A stretch of 20,227 nt of DNA from positions 1 to 20,227 of the forward strand of contig JAFGRZ010000182.1 of the NCBI GenBank assembly GCA_016934895.1, in the 5' to 3' direction. The translations under genes were made by a program, and so were the position numbers. Origin of the DNA: Candidatus Aminicenantota bacterium (lineage in GTDB: Bacteria; Acidobacteriota; Aminicenantia; Aminicenantales; UBA8522). How positions within the stretch are numbered: the first letter of the stretch is position 1; each line of letters begins with the position of its first letter. The notes under the pieces are model-generated. The model did not search any database, had not been told where the DNA came from, and worked only from the letters and a program-made list of their open reading frames with translations. Shown one piece after another: positions 6,166 to 13,416 of the stretch.

Positions 6166-8703
6166 CTAAAATTTGGCGTAATTTCTCATTTTTTCCTCAT
6201 GCTTGGCCTTTTCCCGCTTCAAGATTTCTTGAAAATGGGGCTCTCTCCTGAGCGATTTGAAAACCGGGTTTTCTGCCAGCATGGGATAGGCATAATGATA
6301 GTATCCACTCTCTTCAAATCCATGCTCTATGCCTTCTTCGATAATGTGGATCGCTTCCTCTTTCATTCCGAGAAGCAGATAGGCGAAGACCCTCACACTC
6401 GTGCTTTTCCTCTCGCTCAACAACTCCAGCGCTTTCTCCTTTTCGCCTTGGGCCGCCCACAACAAGGCCTGCGGTATTTTCAAATCTCTTTGTGGGTCTA
6501 TTCTCCGAGCCTTGTCTATCTCCTCCTGGGCTTCATTCAGCCTGTTCAGCATGATGAGCCCGATGGCGCAATAAAAGCGGCCTTCGAAGCTTGTCGGATC
6601 TTCCTTGATGGCTTCTTCCGCAGCGCCGATCGCCGTATCGAATTGTCCCAAGAACATTAGGCTCGACGAGAGCATGAGGCGAGTCGAGACATAATGGGGA
6701 TTGAGCTCGGCCGCCCGGGAAAGGTACTTAACGGCTTCATGATAAAGGCCGACGCTCCTCAAGAATGCACCCACATCCTGATTGACGATAAAACTGTTGG
6801 GATCGAGCTCGAAGGCCCGTTTGAAATGCTGGGATGCCCTGACATTGTCCTCTACATTGAAGTGCACCCAGCCGACGCCGAGGTTCGTTTCCGCAATTTC
6901 CGGCTCAATCTCATAGGCCCGGTTATAATTTTCAATCATTCTTTGCCAATCGGCCGGATTATTCTTATCTTCCTTTCTCGTGCTGTAATATCGCGCCTCG
7001 TGGGCATTGCCCAGGCCCCAGTAAGCCATCGCATAATGGGGATCGATTCCGATGGCCTTTTCATAGTGGCTAACCGCCAACTCATAATCTTCGGGGTGAT
7101 AGCTGCGAAGGTAAATTTCCTCGGTGATCCGCTTTCCCTCCAAATAATGGTTATATGCCAACAGGTTCCCCGGTTCCCTTTTCTTAAAGACTCTCAACCG
7201 GTCCTCAATAAGGTTCACTCGCAGGGCTCTGGCCGTTTGCCTCGAGATTTCATCCTGGAATTCATAAATGCTTTCGAGTTCAGTGAGATATTCATAGGAT
7301 TTGAAATCGGACGCTGTTTCGACCTCGATCAACCGAAGCCGGACGCGGAGCTTTGTCCCCTCGGTCAGAAGGGTGAGCTTAAGCAGAAACTCCACGGCCA
7401 GATCTTTCCCAATTTCCCGATAGTTTTTTCCCTGGTATTCGTCACTGGATTGGGAAGGGATACTGACCACTTTTAGCTCCGGAATGTTATGGAGCTTGGC
7501 GCTGATTTCGGACTGAAGGCCGTACCAAACGTTCATCATTTCCCCACGGGGGTTAAGGTCTTCGATAGGCAGCACGGCGATGGAAGCCTTCCAAGGCGAC
7601 GGCCGGGCGGGCGGATTAAAGATGAAATAGGAAGCTATGCCAAGGACTATAGCGGCCAGAAAGGCCAGCGGCACTCGCCGGGCCAGGATCCATCTCCGAG
7701 CTCGGATCCCAATCGTTCCCGGCCTCGCCCCCGGAAGGATACCCATGGAGAAATCTTCTCCCAACGCTTTCAAGTCCACGGCCAATTCGTTGGCGCTCTG
7801 ATATCGCCGGCCGGGGTCCTTTTGCAGGCAATTCATCATGACCTGTACCAGGGCTTCCGGGATCTCCGGGTTGATGTCCCGGGGGTCGGGCGGCGCCTTG
7901 GTCAGGCGCTTGAGGGCGATGCTGTAGGGAGTGTCCCCTTGGAAAGGTGTTTCTCCGGTAAGCATCTCATAAAAAACGATCCCCAGAGAATAAATGTCCG
8001 AACGGCCGTCCGTCGGCCCTCCTTCGACCTGTTCCGGCGAAACGTAGGAGGGAGTGCCCATCCCCAGACTGCTCAGGGTGGCATCGTCGGATTTCCTCAG
8101 GCCGGCGAGGCCGAAATCGGTGATCCGGGCGGCTCCCTCCTCGTCGATCATGATGTTATGGGGTTTCAGGTCGCGATGGATGACGCCGATCCGATGGGCC
8201 TCGGAGAGTCCCTCGGCGACCTGTCTGGCGATCCGAATGGCCTGCCGGGCGTCCAGATGCCCCACCTTTCTGATCAGACTCTTCAGGTTCTCGCCCCTCA
8301 CATATTCCATGGTGATGTAAGGGATGCCTTCCTGTTCGTTGAGGTCGAACATCCGGGCCACGTTCTTGTGGATCACCTGACGGGCGGCCTTGAGTTCGAT
8401 CCGGAAACGCTCCACCGACTGGGCGTCCTGGGCGAGGTCGGGCCGAATGAACTTGACGGCGATTTCCTCATCAAGCTTCTTGTCCAGAGCCCTGAAGACC
8501 CGACCCATTCCGCCCTTGCCGAGCTCCTCGATGATCTGGTACCTCTCGGCAAACATCGAACCGATATCCCAAGGCTTGGGAGGGAGATCGATTGTTGACG
8601 TCCGGGTGGCCTCCGATTCCTCGTCGGAGATGAGACGGGTTCCGCAGTGGCCGCAGAAGTGCTGCGTCTCAGGGTTGACAAAAGAGCATTTGAGGCATTT
8701 CAC
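6166..8703 (-). CDS. Membrane serine/threonine protein kinase with zinc ribbon, TolB-like and TPR domains
   Basis: 845 aa from a GTG start at 8703, ten bases after GGAGGGG. An N-terminal zinc ribbon has Cys pairs C3-x2-C6 and C17-x2-C20. A complete Hanks-type kinase domain covers about 55-315: glycine loop GKGGMG 62-67, catalytic lysine in AVKF (K84), HRDLKPHN with D178, DFG 196-198 and a GTPSYVSPEQ activation-segment end. One membrane segment lies at about 345-362. The extracytoplasmic part opens with a TolB/FlgO-like domain (SIAVLPIEDL, about 374-500), then TPR repeats from about 530 to 800. Such kinases phosphorylate cytoplasmic targets in response to signals; the TPR region probably binds a protein partner. 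It may be co-transcribed with the small secreted protein downstream. The TPR half is markedly AT-richer than the kinase half. Confidence 0.9.
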   Translation of the reverse strand: MKCLKCSFVNPETQHFCGHCGTRLISDEESEATRTSTIDLPPKPWDIGSMFAERYQIIEELGKGGMGRVFRALDKKLDEEIAVKFIRPDLAQDAQSVERFRIELKAARQVIHKNVARMFDLNEQEGIPYITMEYVRGENLKSLIRKVGHLDARQAIRIARQVAEGLSEAHRIGVIHRDLKPHNIMIDEEGAARITDFGLAGLRKSDDATLSSLGMGTPSYVSPEQVEGGPTDGRSDIYSLGIVFYEMLTGETPFQGDTPYSIALKRLTKAPPDPRDINPEIPEALVQVMMNCLQKDPGRRYQSANELAVDLKALGEDFSMGILPGARPGTIGIRARRWILARRVPLAFLAAIVLGIASYFIFNPPARPSPWKASIAVLPIEDLNPRGEMMNVWYGLQSEISAKLHNIPELKVVSIPSQSSDEYQGKNYREIGKDLAVEFLLKLTLLTEGTKLRVRLRLIEVETASDFKSYEYLTELESIYEFQDEISRQTARALRVNLIEDRLRVFKKREPGNLLAYNHYLEGKRITEEIYLRSYHPEDYELAVSHYEKAIGIDPHYAMAYWGLGNAHEARYYSTRKEDKNNPADWQRMIENYNRAYEIEPEIAETNLGVGWVHFNVEDNVRASQHFKRAFELDPNSFIVNQDVGAFLRSVGLYHEAVKYLSRAAELNPHYVSTRLMLSSSLMFLGQFDTAIGAAEEAIKEDPTSFEGRFYCAIGLIMLNRLNEAQEEIDKARRIDPQRDLKIPQALLWAAQGEKEKALELLSERKSTSVRVFAYLLLGMKEEAIHIIEEGIEHGFEESGYYHYAYPMLAENPVFKSLRREPHFQEILKREKAKHEEKMRNYAKF

Positions 8704-8735
8704 CGTAGTCAGGCCCCTCCGACCAGAATGATACT

Positions 8736-8765
8736 AAAATACCAATACTGAAGTACCCACGTCAA
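8736..8765 (-). promoter_or_regulatory. Candidate sigma-70 promoter of the kinase gene
   Basis: On the minus strand, TTGACG (8760-8765) is followed after 18 bases by TATTTT (8736-8741). The -35 matches consensus at 5 of 6 positions and the -10 at 4 of 6. Transcription would begin near 8729, about 25 bases before the GTG start, and would include the GGAGGGG ribosome binding site at 8714-8720. Confidence 0.45.
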
Positions 8766-8837
8766 ACAGAATCTGATCCCGGAATCCCTGGTATCTCGGG
8801 TTTCTGCCTTTTCCGTGCGGACGTCCAAAAACCGGAT

Positions 8838-10844
8838 TCATCCAACATCATCCCCTTTTATCAGGGCGGACTCTTTGTCCTTGTTCTTGTCTTTCTTGGG
8901 CGGCTTGAGTTCGACGAGCGCCTCGCCGAGAACGTCCCGGAGCCAGCCGAAAACATCCGACCACTTGTCATAGTCGTCGGTGCCGGCGCCCTTGACTTCG
9001 ATATAGCGGACATTGGCTTTCGACTCCTGGAGGCGGGAGACGATTCCGCGGATATCCTGAACAGGCATAGCCTTATCCTGCTCACCATGGATGACCAGGA
9101 TATTCAGCCCCTTCGCCCGGTCGAGCATGTCATTGATATTCTCCGCTCCGGAATTCTCGGGAGGAATGAGCCGGCCCGAGCGGACGATCACGCCCTTGAA
9201 GACTCCCGGATTCTGGAGCGCCAGGCGCAGGGCGCCATATCCGCCCCTCGAAAAACCGTCCAGGATGATGTTTTCAATATCGACGCCATGGATTTTCTTG
9301 AGGTGCTCGATCGTTTCCAGGACGCGATGGCCGTCTCCGCCGATATACCAGCCCGAAGGGTCCTCAACCTCGGGTGCGAGCATGAAGAGATCCCCTGCCC
9401 TCTTGCGGGCCCTGGGCCCGAAATAGTTCGACATCAAAGCGAGAAGTCCCCCACGGGGTTCTCCCCTCCCGGCCGACAGACTGACCACAAGAGGCAAGCG
9501 CGTTTTCGGGTCCGCCCAATCCGGGACAAAAACCGAATATGACCTCAGGCTTCCGTCGGCCTCGCTTTTGTATCCAAGACGGACGATTCTCCCCGGCAGG
9601 AAAAGGGCCGGCTTGCCCTCCTTGACCTGCCTGAACAGGTCTTTGATATCAGAATTCCATTCCTGAACCTTTTGGAGATCGGCGAAGGGGGGGGATTTCT
9701 CCATAAATTCCCGGATCCACTGGAGCCGGATCTCCAGGGTCGGCAGGCTTTCCCGAAAGACCGTATCCCGGGCGGCCGGATCCCCTTTTCTGAGCTCAGA
9801 AAGCTCGGCCTCGTATTCTTCGAACTGCTTTCTGTCCATAATGAAGAAGCGCTGGTTATCCGTGTAGCGGAGTTTCCCCTGATCGTCGATGAGGCCGAGG
9901 CTGAGGTCGACAACCGCCATCGTCAGCAGCTCTATCTCGACCGGGATAACATGGACGCTCAAGCCTTTTTCAAAAGAAAGGCTTTTCTCCGCGGGGAAAT
10001 TGCCCAAGGGTGTCGTCGCGATCAGTTTGATCTGCCACCCCTGCTCGGGGGAAGGCGAATGGACGGCCAGGTTGAGTTTCCGCTCATCCTCCGCATAGAA
10101 GTGATTGGCGTTCAGTAAGGCCTGGAATTCCGGGGACTTCGCCGGGCCGACGACGAACTCGATCGGAACGGCTTTCTTGGGAGCGGGCTTGTCCGGTTCA
10201 TAATCAGGATCGGGAATCAGTTGGACGACCTGTTTCTGCCCGGCGTCGAGATCGTCATAGGAGAGGTTGACGGCCGCTTTCGTTTCCAGAAAAGGACGGA
10301 ACCCGGGGAAGTTTTTCCATGGGATCGCCAGCTCGTAGGTCAGATCCTGCTTGTTCCCATCACCCGTGATCCGGAGCCGGATATCCTCTCCGGCCGCCGC
10401 ATTTTCGTTTTCCCCTCTTGGGATGACCGTCAGGGGCTGGTCGCCGAACCTGGAGAAGCCGAAGATCATGGGACGGCCCCCGGAATGTTCCGTCTCCGGA
10501 TCGACAAACGTCAGGTAAAATCCGTCTCCTTCGCGCCTGTCCCGGTCCGGGAACTCGATGCGGTCATCCAGGACGGTGACCGCGACGTAAAAATTTCCGG
10601 CATCGAAACTGAACCGGGCTGTCACGGTCAGATTTGAGGATGGAGAGAGGATTTCTCCGTCCGGTGTGAGCCGAACGGGGACTTCGGCGATTCCCGCCCA
10701 GTCCGACAGCTCGCCGTCGATAGTGAACGCGTTTTCGGCCTGGACGATCTTGAGATCCTCGATGGGCTGGGCCAAGACGGAAATTGCGGGCCAAAAGAGG
10801 ACCAGCCATAACAAGCAACCGGTCCCGATCGTTTTCCTGCTCAT
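8838..10844 (-). CDS. Secreted protein: CBM9/DOMON-like domain fused to an alpha/beta hydrolase (esterase-like)
   Basis: 668 aa from the ATG at 10844, chosen because AGGAGG lies six bases upstream and the next residues form a signal peptide (MSRKTIG, then hydrophobic GCLLWLVLFWPAISVLA). Two upstream in-frame ATGs lack this signal. Residues of about 30-240 begin with AFTIDGELSDWAGI, the opening of carbohydrate-binding family 9-like domains. From about 400 the chain is an alpha/beta hydrolase of the esterase/S9 type with nucleophile elbow GFSRGG (S532) and an acid residue in HGEQDKAMP (D590). The histidine expected near VKGAGTDDYDKW is a threonine (T622), so catalysis is uncertain. The C-terminus is a lysine-rich tail (PPKKDKNKDK). 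It is probably periplasmic or extracellular, perhaps acting on polysaccharide esters; this role is inferred. Confidence 0.8.
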   Translation of the reverse strand: MSRKTIGTGCLLWLVLFWPAISVLAQPIEDLKIVQAENAFTIDGELSDWAGIAEVPVRLTPDGEILSPSSNLTVTARFSFDAGNFYVAVTVLDDRIEFPDRDRREGDGFYLTFVDPETEHSGGRPMIFGFSRFGDQPLTVIPRGENENAAAGEDIRLRITGDGNKQDLTYELAIPWKNFPGFRPFLETKAAVNLSYDDLDAGQKQVVQLIPDPDYEPDKPAPKKAVPIEFVVGPAKSPEFQALLNANHFYAEDERKLNLAVHSPSPEQGWQIKLIATTPLGNFPAEKSLSFEKGLSVHVIPVEIELLTMAVVDLSLGLIDDQGKLRYTDNQRFFIMDRKQFEEYEAELSELRKGDPAARDTVFRESLPTLEIRLQWIREFMEKSPPFADLQKVQEWNSDIKDLFRQVKEGKPALFLPGRIVRLGYKSEADGSLRSYSVFVPDWADPKTRLPLVVSLSAGRGEPRGGLLALMSNYFGPRARKRAGDLFMLAPEVEDPSGWYIGGDGHRVLETIEHLKKIHGVDIENIILDGFSRGGYGALRLALQNPGVFKGVIVRSGRLIPPENSGAENINDMLDRAKGLNILVIHGEQDKAMPVQDIRGIVSRLQESKANVRYIEVKGAGTDDYDKWSDVFGWLRDVLGEALVELKPPKKDKNKDKESALIKGDDVG

Positions 10845-10889
10845 GGGAAGCCTCCTCATAACATTCATCCGGTCGGTCCTGCTCTCTTC

Positions 10890-10918
10890 ATTCTAGAGAA
10901 TCCTCCCTCGTTTGACAA
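10890..10918 (-). promoter_or_regulatory. Sigma-70 promoter of the hydrolase gene
   Basis: On the minus strand, TTGTCA (10913-10918) is followed by a 17-base spacer and TAGAAT (10890-10895). Each box matches consensus at 5 of 6 positions. The start point would be near 10883, giving a leader of roughly 39 nt that includes AGGAGG before the ATG at 10844. The -35 overlaps the -35 of the opposite-facing bactofilin promoter. Confidence 0.6.
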
Positions 10919-10940
10919 CCGGACGGACCCTCTCTATAAT
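10912..10940 (+). promoter_or_regulatory. Consensus sigma-70 promoter of the bactofilin gene
   Basis: TTGACA at 10912-10917, an exact 17-base spacer, and TATAAT at 10935-10940 give a perfect match to the sigma-70 consensus in both boxes and spacing. Transcription would begin near 10947, about 26 bases before the ATG at 10973. Strong, constitutive expression is expected unless a repressor binds. Its -35 shares five bases with the divergent hydrolase promoter. Confidence 0.82.
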
Positions 10941-10972
10941 CGGATAGGAATTTTCGGCTCGAGAGAAGGCGC

Positions 10973-11338
10973 ATGACATCCTTGAACGGAAAAGAATCCG
11001 CCCTGGAACATCAAACCAGGGTTTCGGTCCTTGGGGCCACGCTCTCCCTCCAGGGGGACATAAGCGGCCAGGAAGACTTGATCGTCCGCGGTCGGCTTCA
11101 CGGCAAAATCAACCTCCCCGGCAACGACCTCATGGTCGCGGAGGACAGTTTGATCGAGGCCGAGATCAAAGTCAAAAGCATCACCGTGAGAGGCCAGGTC
11201 AACGGGAATATCTCCGCTTCGGGAAAAATCTTCATCGAAAGAACGGGACGGGTGAAAGGCGATCTGTCCGCGGCCGTGATCTCGATCGAGGACGGCGCCC
11301 AGTTCAAGGGATCGGTAAGGGTCCTGAGCCATCCCTGA
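10973..11338 (+). CDS. Bactofilin-family cytoskeletal/polymer protein
   Basis: 121 aa, typical bactofilin length. The core has the repeating beta-helix pattern of the family: TLSLQGDISGQEDLIVRGRL, then IEAEIKVKSITVRGQVNG, SASGKIFIERTGRVKGD and ISIEDGAQFKGSV, with hydrophobic residues spaced every five to six positions. Bactofilins self-assemble into filaments at the inner membrane and take part in cell shape, polarity or envelope assembly. The start follows GAGAGAAGG at 10961-10969. There is no membrane segment, as usual for the family. It stands alone under a strong promoter, 80 bp before uvrB; there is no obvious functional link to repair. Family call firm, precise role unknown. Confidence 0.9.
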   Translation: MTSLNGKESALEHQTRVSVLGATLSLQGDISGQEDLIVRGRLHGKINLPGNDLMVAEDSLIEAEIKVKSITVRGQVNGNISASGKIFIERTGRVKGDLSAAVISIEDGAQFKGSVRVLSHP

Positions 11339-11400
11339 TCAGCCGCCAAGAGCGGTTTCCCTTATCCTTGTTCCCCGTATTCTCCCTCCCTTCGAATTAT

Positions 11401-11409
11401 TGCTATAAT
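11401..11409 (+). promoter_or_regulatory. Extended -10 promoter of uvrB
   Basis: TGCTATAAT at 11401-11409 fits the extended -10 consensus TGNTATAAT exactly. The region 17 bases upstream (TCTCCC, 11381-11386) is not a -35 box, as is common for extended -10 promoters. Transcription would begin at about 11415-11417, only two to four bases before the uvrB ATG at 11419. No LexA-type (SOS) operator is evident. Confidence 0.6.
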
Positions 11410-11418
11410 GATGAAGCG

Positions 11419-13413
11419 ATGAAAAAGTTCGAGCTTCACTCGGAATTCGAGCCCAAAGGGGACCAGATCAAGGCGATCGACTCATTAGCGGCGAGCCTGG
11501 GCGGGGGAAATCTCCACCAGGTGCTTATGGGCGTTACCGGCTCGGGAAAGACGTTCACGATGGCCAACGTGATCGCCCGCCTCCAGCGACCCGTGCTGGT
11601 CATCTCTCACAATAAAACCCTGGCCGCCCAGCTCTATCAGGAGTTCCGCCGCTTCTTCCCGCCGAACGCGGTCGAATATTTCGTCAGTTATTACGATTAC
11701 TATCAGCCGGAAGCCTATATTCCCGCCTCCAACACCTATATCTCCAAGGAAGCGACCGTCAACGATGAGATCGACCGGCTGCGGCTGTGCGCCACCAACG
11801 CCCTCTTCCAGAGGAGAGACGTGATCATCGTCGCCTCCGTCTCCTGCATCTATGGGATCGGGGCTCCCGAAACCTACTACTCCATGAGCTTCCCTTTAGA
11901 GAAAGGACAAAACCTCTCCAGGAAAAAGCTCCTGGAGGCCCTGGTCGACAGGCAATACGAGAGGCGGGAGGACGAGTTCGTGCGGGGGACTTTCCGGGTC
12001 CGGGGCAATGTCGTCGATATCTTCCCCGCCTATGAGGACCTCGCCTACCGCATCGAGTTCGGGGAGACGGGCGTTTCCGGACTTTCCTCGATCGATCCCC
12101 TTTTGGGCCGGTCCATAGAGACATTCGACACCCTCCTCATTCATCCCCGGACCTTCTTTTCCACTCCCCGTGACGTCCTGGCCTCCGCGATCACGGGCAT
12201 CGAAGCGGAGTTGGAGGAGCGTATTGGTTTCTTCCGGAAGCAGGGGAAAATCATCGAGGCCGAGCGGATCGAAGAGCGGACCCTCTTTGATCTTGAGATG
12301 CTCCGGGAATTCGGCTATTGCCCCGGGATCGAGAACTATTCCCTCTATCTCAGCCGGCGCCGCCCCGGCGAACCGCCCTACACCCTGCTCGATTATTTCC
12401 CGGAGGATTTCCTGACCATTATCGACGAATCGCATGTCACCGTCCCCCAGATCGGAGGGATGTATCACGGCGATCGTTCCCGGAAACAAACCCTCATCGA
12501 CCATGGTTTCCGGCTGCCTTCGGCCCTCGACAACCGGCCCCTCGAGTTCAAAGAGTTCGGAGCCCGGACCCATCAGGTCCTTTATGTCTCCGCCACGCCG
12601 GGAAGCTACGAGCTCAAGGCATCCCGCGGGAAGGTGATCGAGCAGATCATCCGGCCGACCGGTCTGACCGACCCCGAGGTCGAAGTCCGGCCGGTCAATG
12701 GGCAGGTCGACGACCTCATGGGCGAGATCACCCGGCGCGCGGCGAAGAACGAGCGCACCCTGGTGACGACGCTGACGAAGAAAATGGCCGAGGACCTGAC
12801 CCGCCACTACCACGAGCTCGGCCTCCGCGTGCGCTACCTCCACTCGGATATCGAAACGCTCGAACGGGTCAACATCCTTCGGGACCTGAGAAAGGGGCGG
12901 TTCGACGCGCTGATCGGGATCAACCTCCTGCGGGAGGGGCTCGATCTTCCCGAGGTGTCCCTCGTCGCCATCCTGGATGCCGATAAGGAGGGTTTCCTCC
13001 GATCGGCGACGTCTCTCATCCAGACGTTCGGCCGGGCCGCCCGGAACGTCTCCGGCCGGGCGATCCTTTATGCCGATGCCTTCACCGATTCCATGTCGCG
13101 GGCGCTGGCCGAGACGGCCCGGCGCCGGCGGATCCAGCAGGAATACAACCGCCGTCACGGCATCACTCCGCAATCGATCCGCAAGGGAATCGACGAGGTT
13201 CTGACCAGCATTTACGAGAGGGATTATTTTGACTATACCCGTCTCCCCAAAGAAAAGGACGCCTTCCTGTCTCCCGATCAGAGAAAAAAGCGGATGGACG
13301 AGCTGGAAAAAGGGATGAAGGACGCCGCCCGGAGCCTGGATTTCGAAAAGGCCGCGAAACTCCGGGACGAACTCAACCGGCTCAAGAGACGGGAACTGGA
13401 AATGGGCTTGTGA
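11419..13413 (+). CDS. uvrB: UvrABC excision nuclease subunit B
   Basis: 664 aa, the usual length. UvrB is the helicase-like damage-verifying subunit of nucleotide excision repair, loaded by UvrA and then recruiting UvrC. Walker A GVTGSGKT is at residues 38-45. The DNA-clamping beta-hairpin region (YYDYYQPEAYIP onward) is at about 91-120. The DESH helicase box is at 336-339, helicase domain VI lies around TFGRAARN, and the C-terminal UVR motif that binds UvrC is at about 626-657. The ATG at 11419 is chosen because family members begin with F-x-L-x-S-x-F-x-P-x-GDQ; an upstream TTG would add 17 unrelated residues. The ribosome binding site is weak (GAAG) and the gene sits almost on top of its promoter. 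uvrC follows after 3 bp. Confidence 0.97.
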   Translation: MKKFELHSEFEPKGDQIKAIDSLAASLGGGNLHQVLMGVTGSGKTFTMANVIARLQRPVLVISHNKTLAAQLYQEFRRFFPPNAVEYFVSYYDYYQPEAYIPASNTYISKEATVNDEIDRLRLCATNALFQRRDVIIVASVSCIYGIGAPETYYSMSFPLEKGQNLSRKKLLEALVDRQYERREDEFVRGTFRVRGNVVDIFPAYEDLAYRIEFGETGVSGLSSIDPLLGRSIETFDTLLIHPRTFFSTPRDVLASAITGIEAELEERIGFFRKQGKIIEAERIEERTLFDLEMLREFGYCPGIENYSLYLSRRRPGEPPYTLLDYFPEDFLTIIDESHVTVPQIGGMYHGDRSRKQTLIDHGFRLPSALDNRPLEFKEFGARTHQVLYVSATPGSYELKASRGKVIEQIIRPTGLTDPEVEVRPVNGQVDDLMGEITRRAAKNERTLVTTLTKKMAEDLTRHYHELGLRVRYLHSDIETLERVNILRDLRKGRFDALIGINLLREGLDLPEVSLVAILDADKEGFLRSATSLIQTFGRAARNVSGRAILYADAFTDSMSRALAETARRRRIQQEYNRRHGITPQSIRKGIDEVLTSIYERDYFDYTRLPKEKDAFLSPDQRKKRMDELEKGMKDAARSLDFEKAAKLRDELNRLKRRELEMGL

Positions 13414-13416
13414 GCC

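Noticed and set aside
7489..8598. Plus-strand open frame of about 370 codons opposite the kinase domain
   Set aside because: The minus strand encodes a complete kinase with all catalytic motifs; the plus frame has low-complexity G/D/P-rich sequence and no ribosome binding site.
11339..11418. LexA/SOS operator in front of uvrB
   Set aside because: I found no CTG-N10-CAG or GAAC-N4-GTTC type palindrome between the bactofilin stop and the uvrB start.
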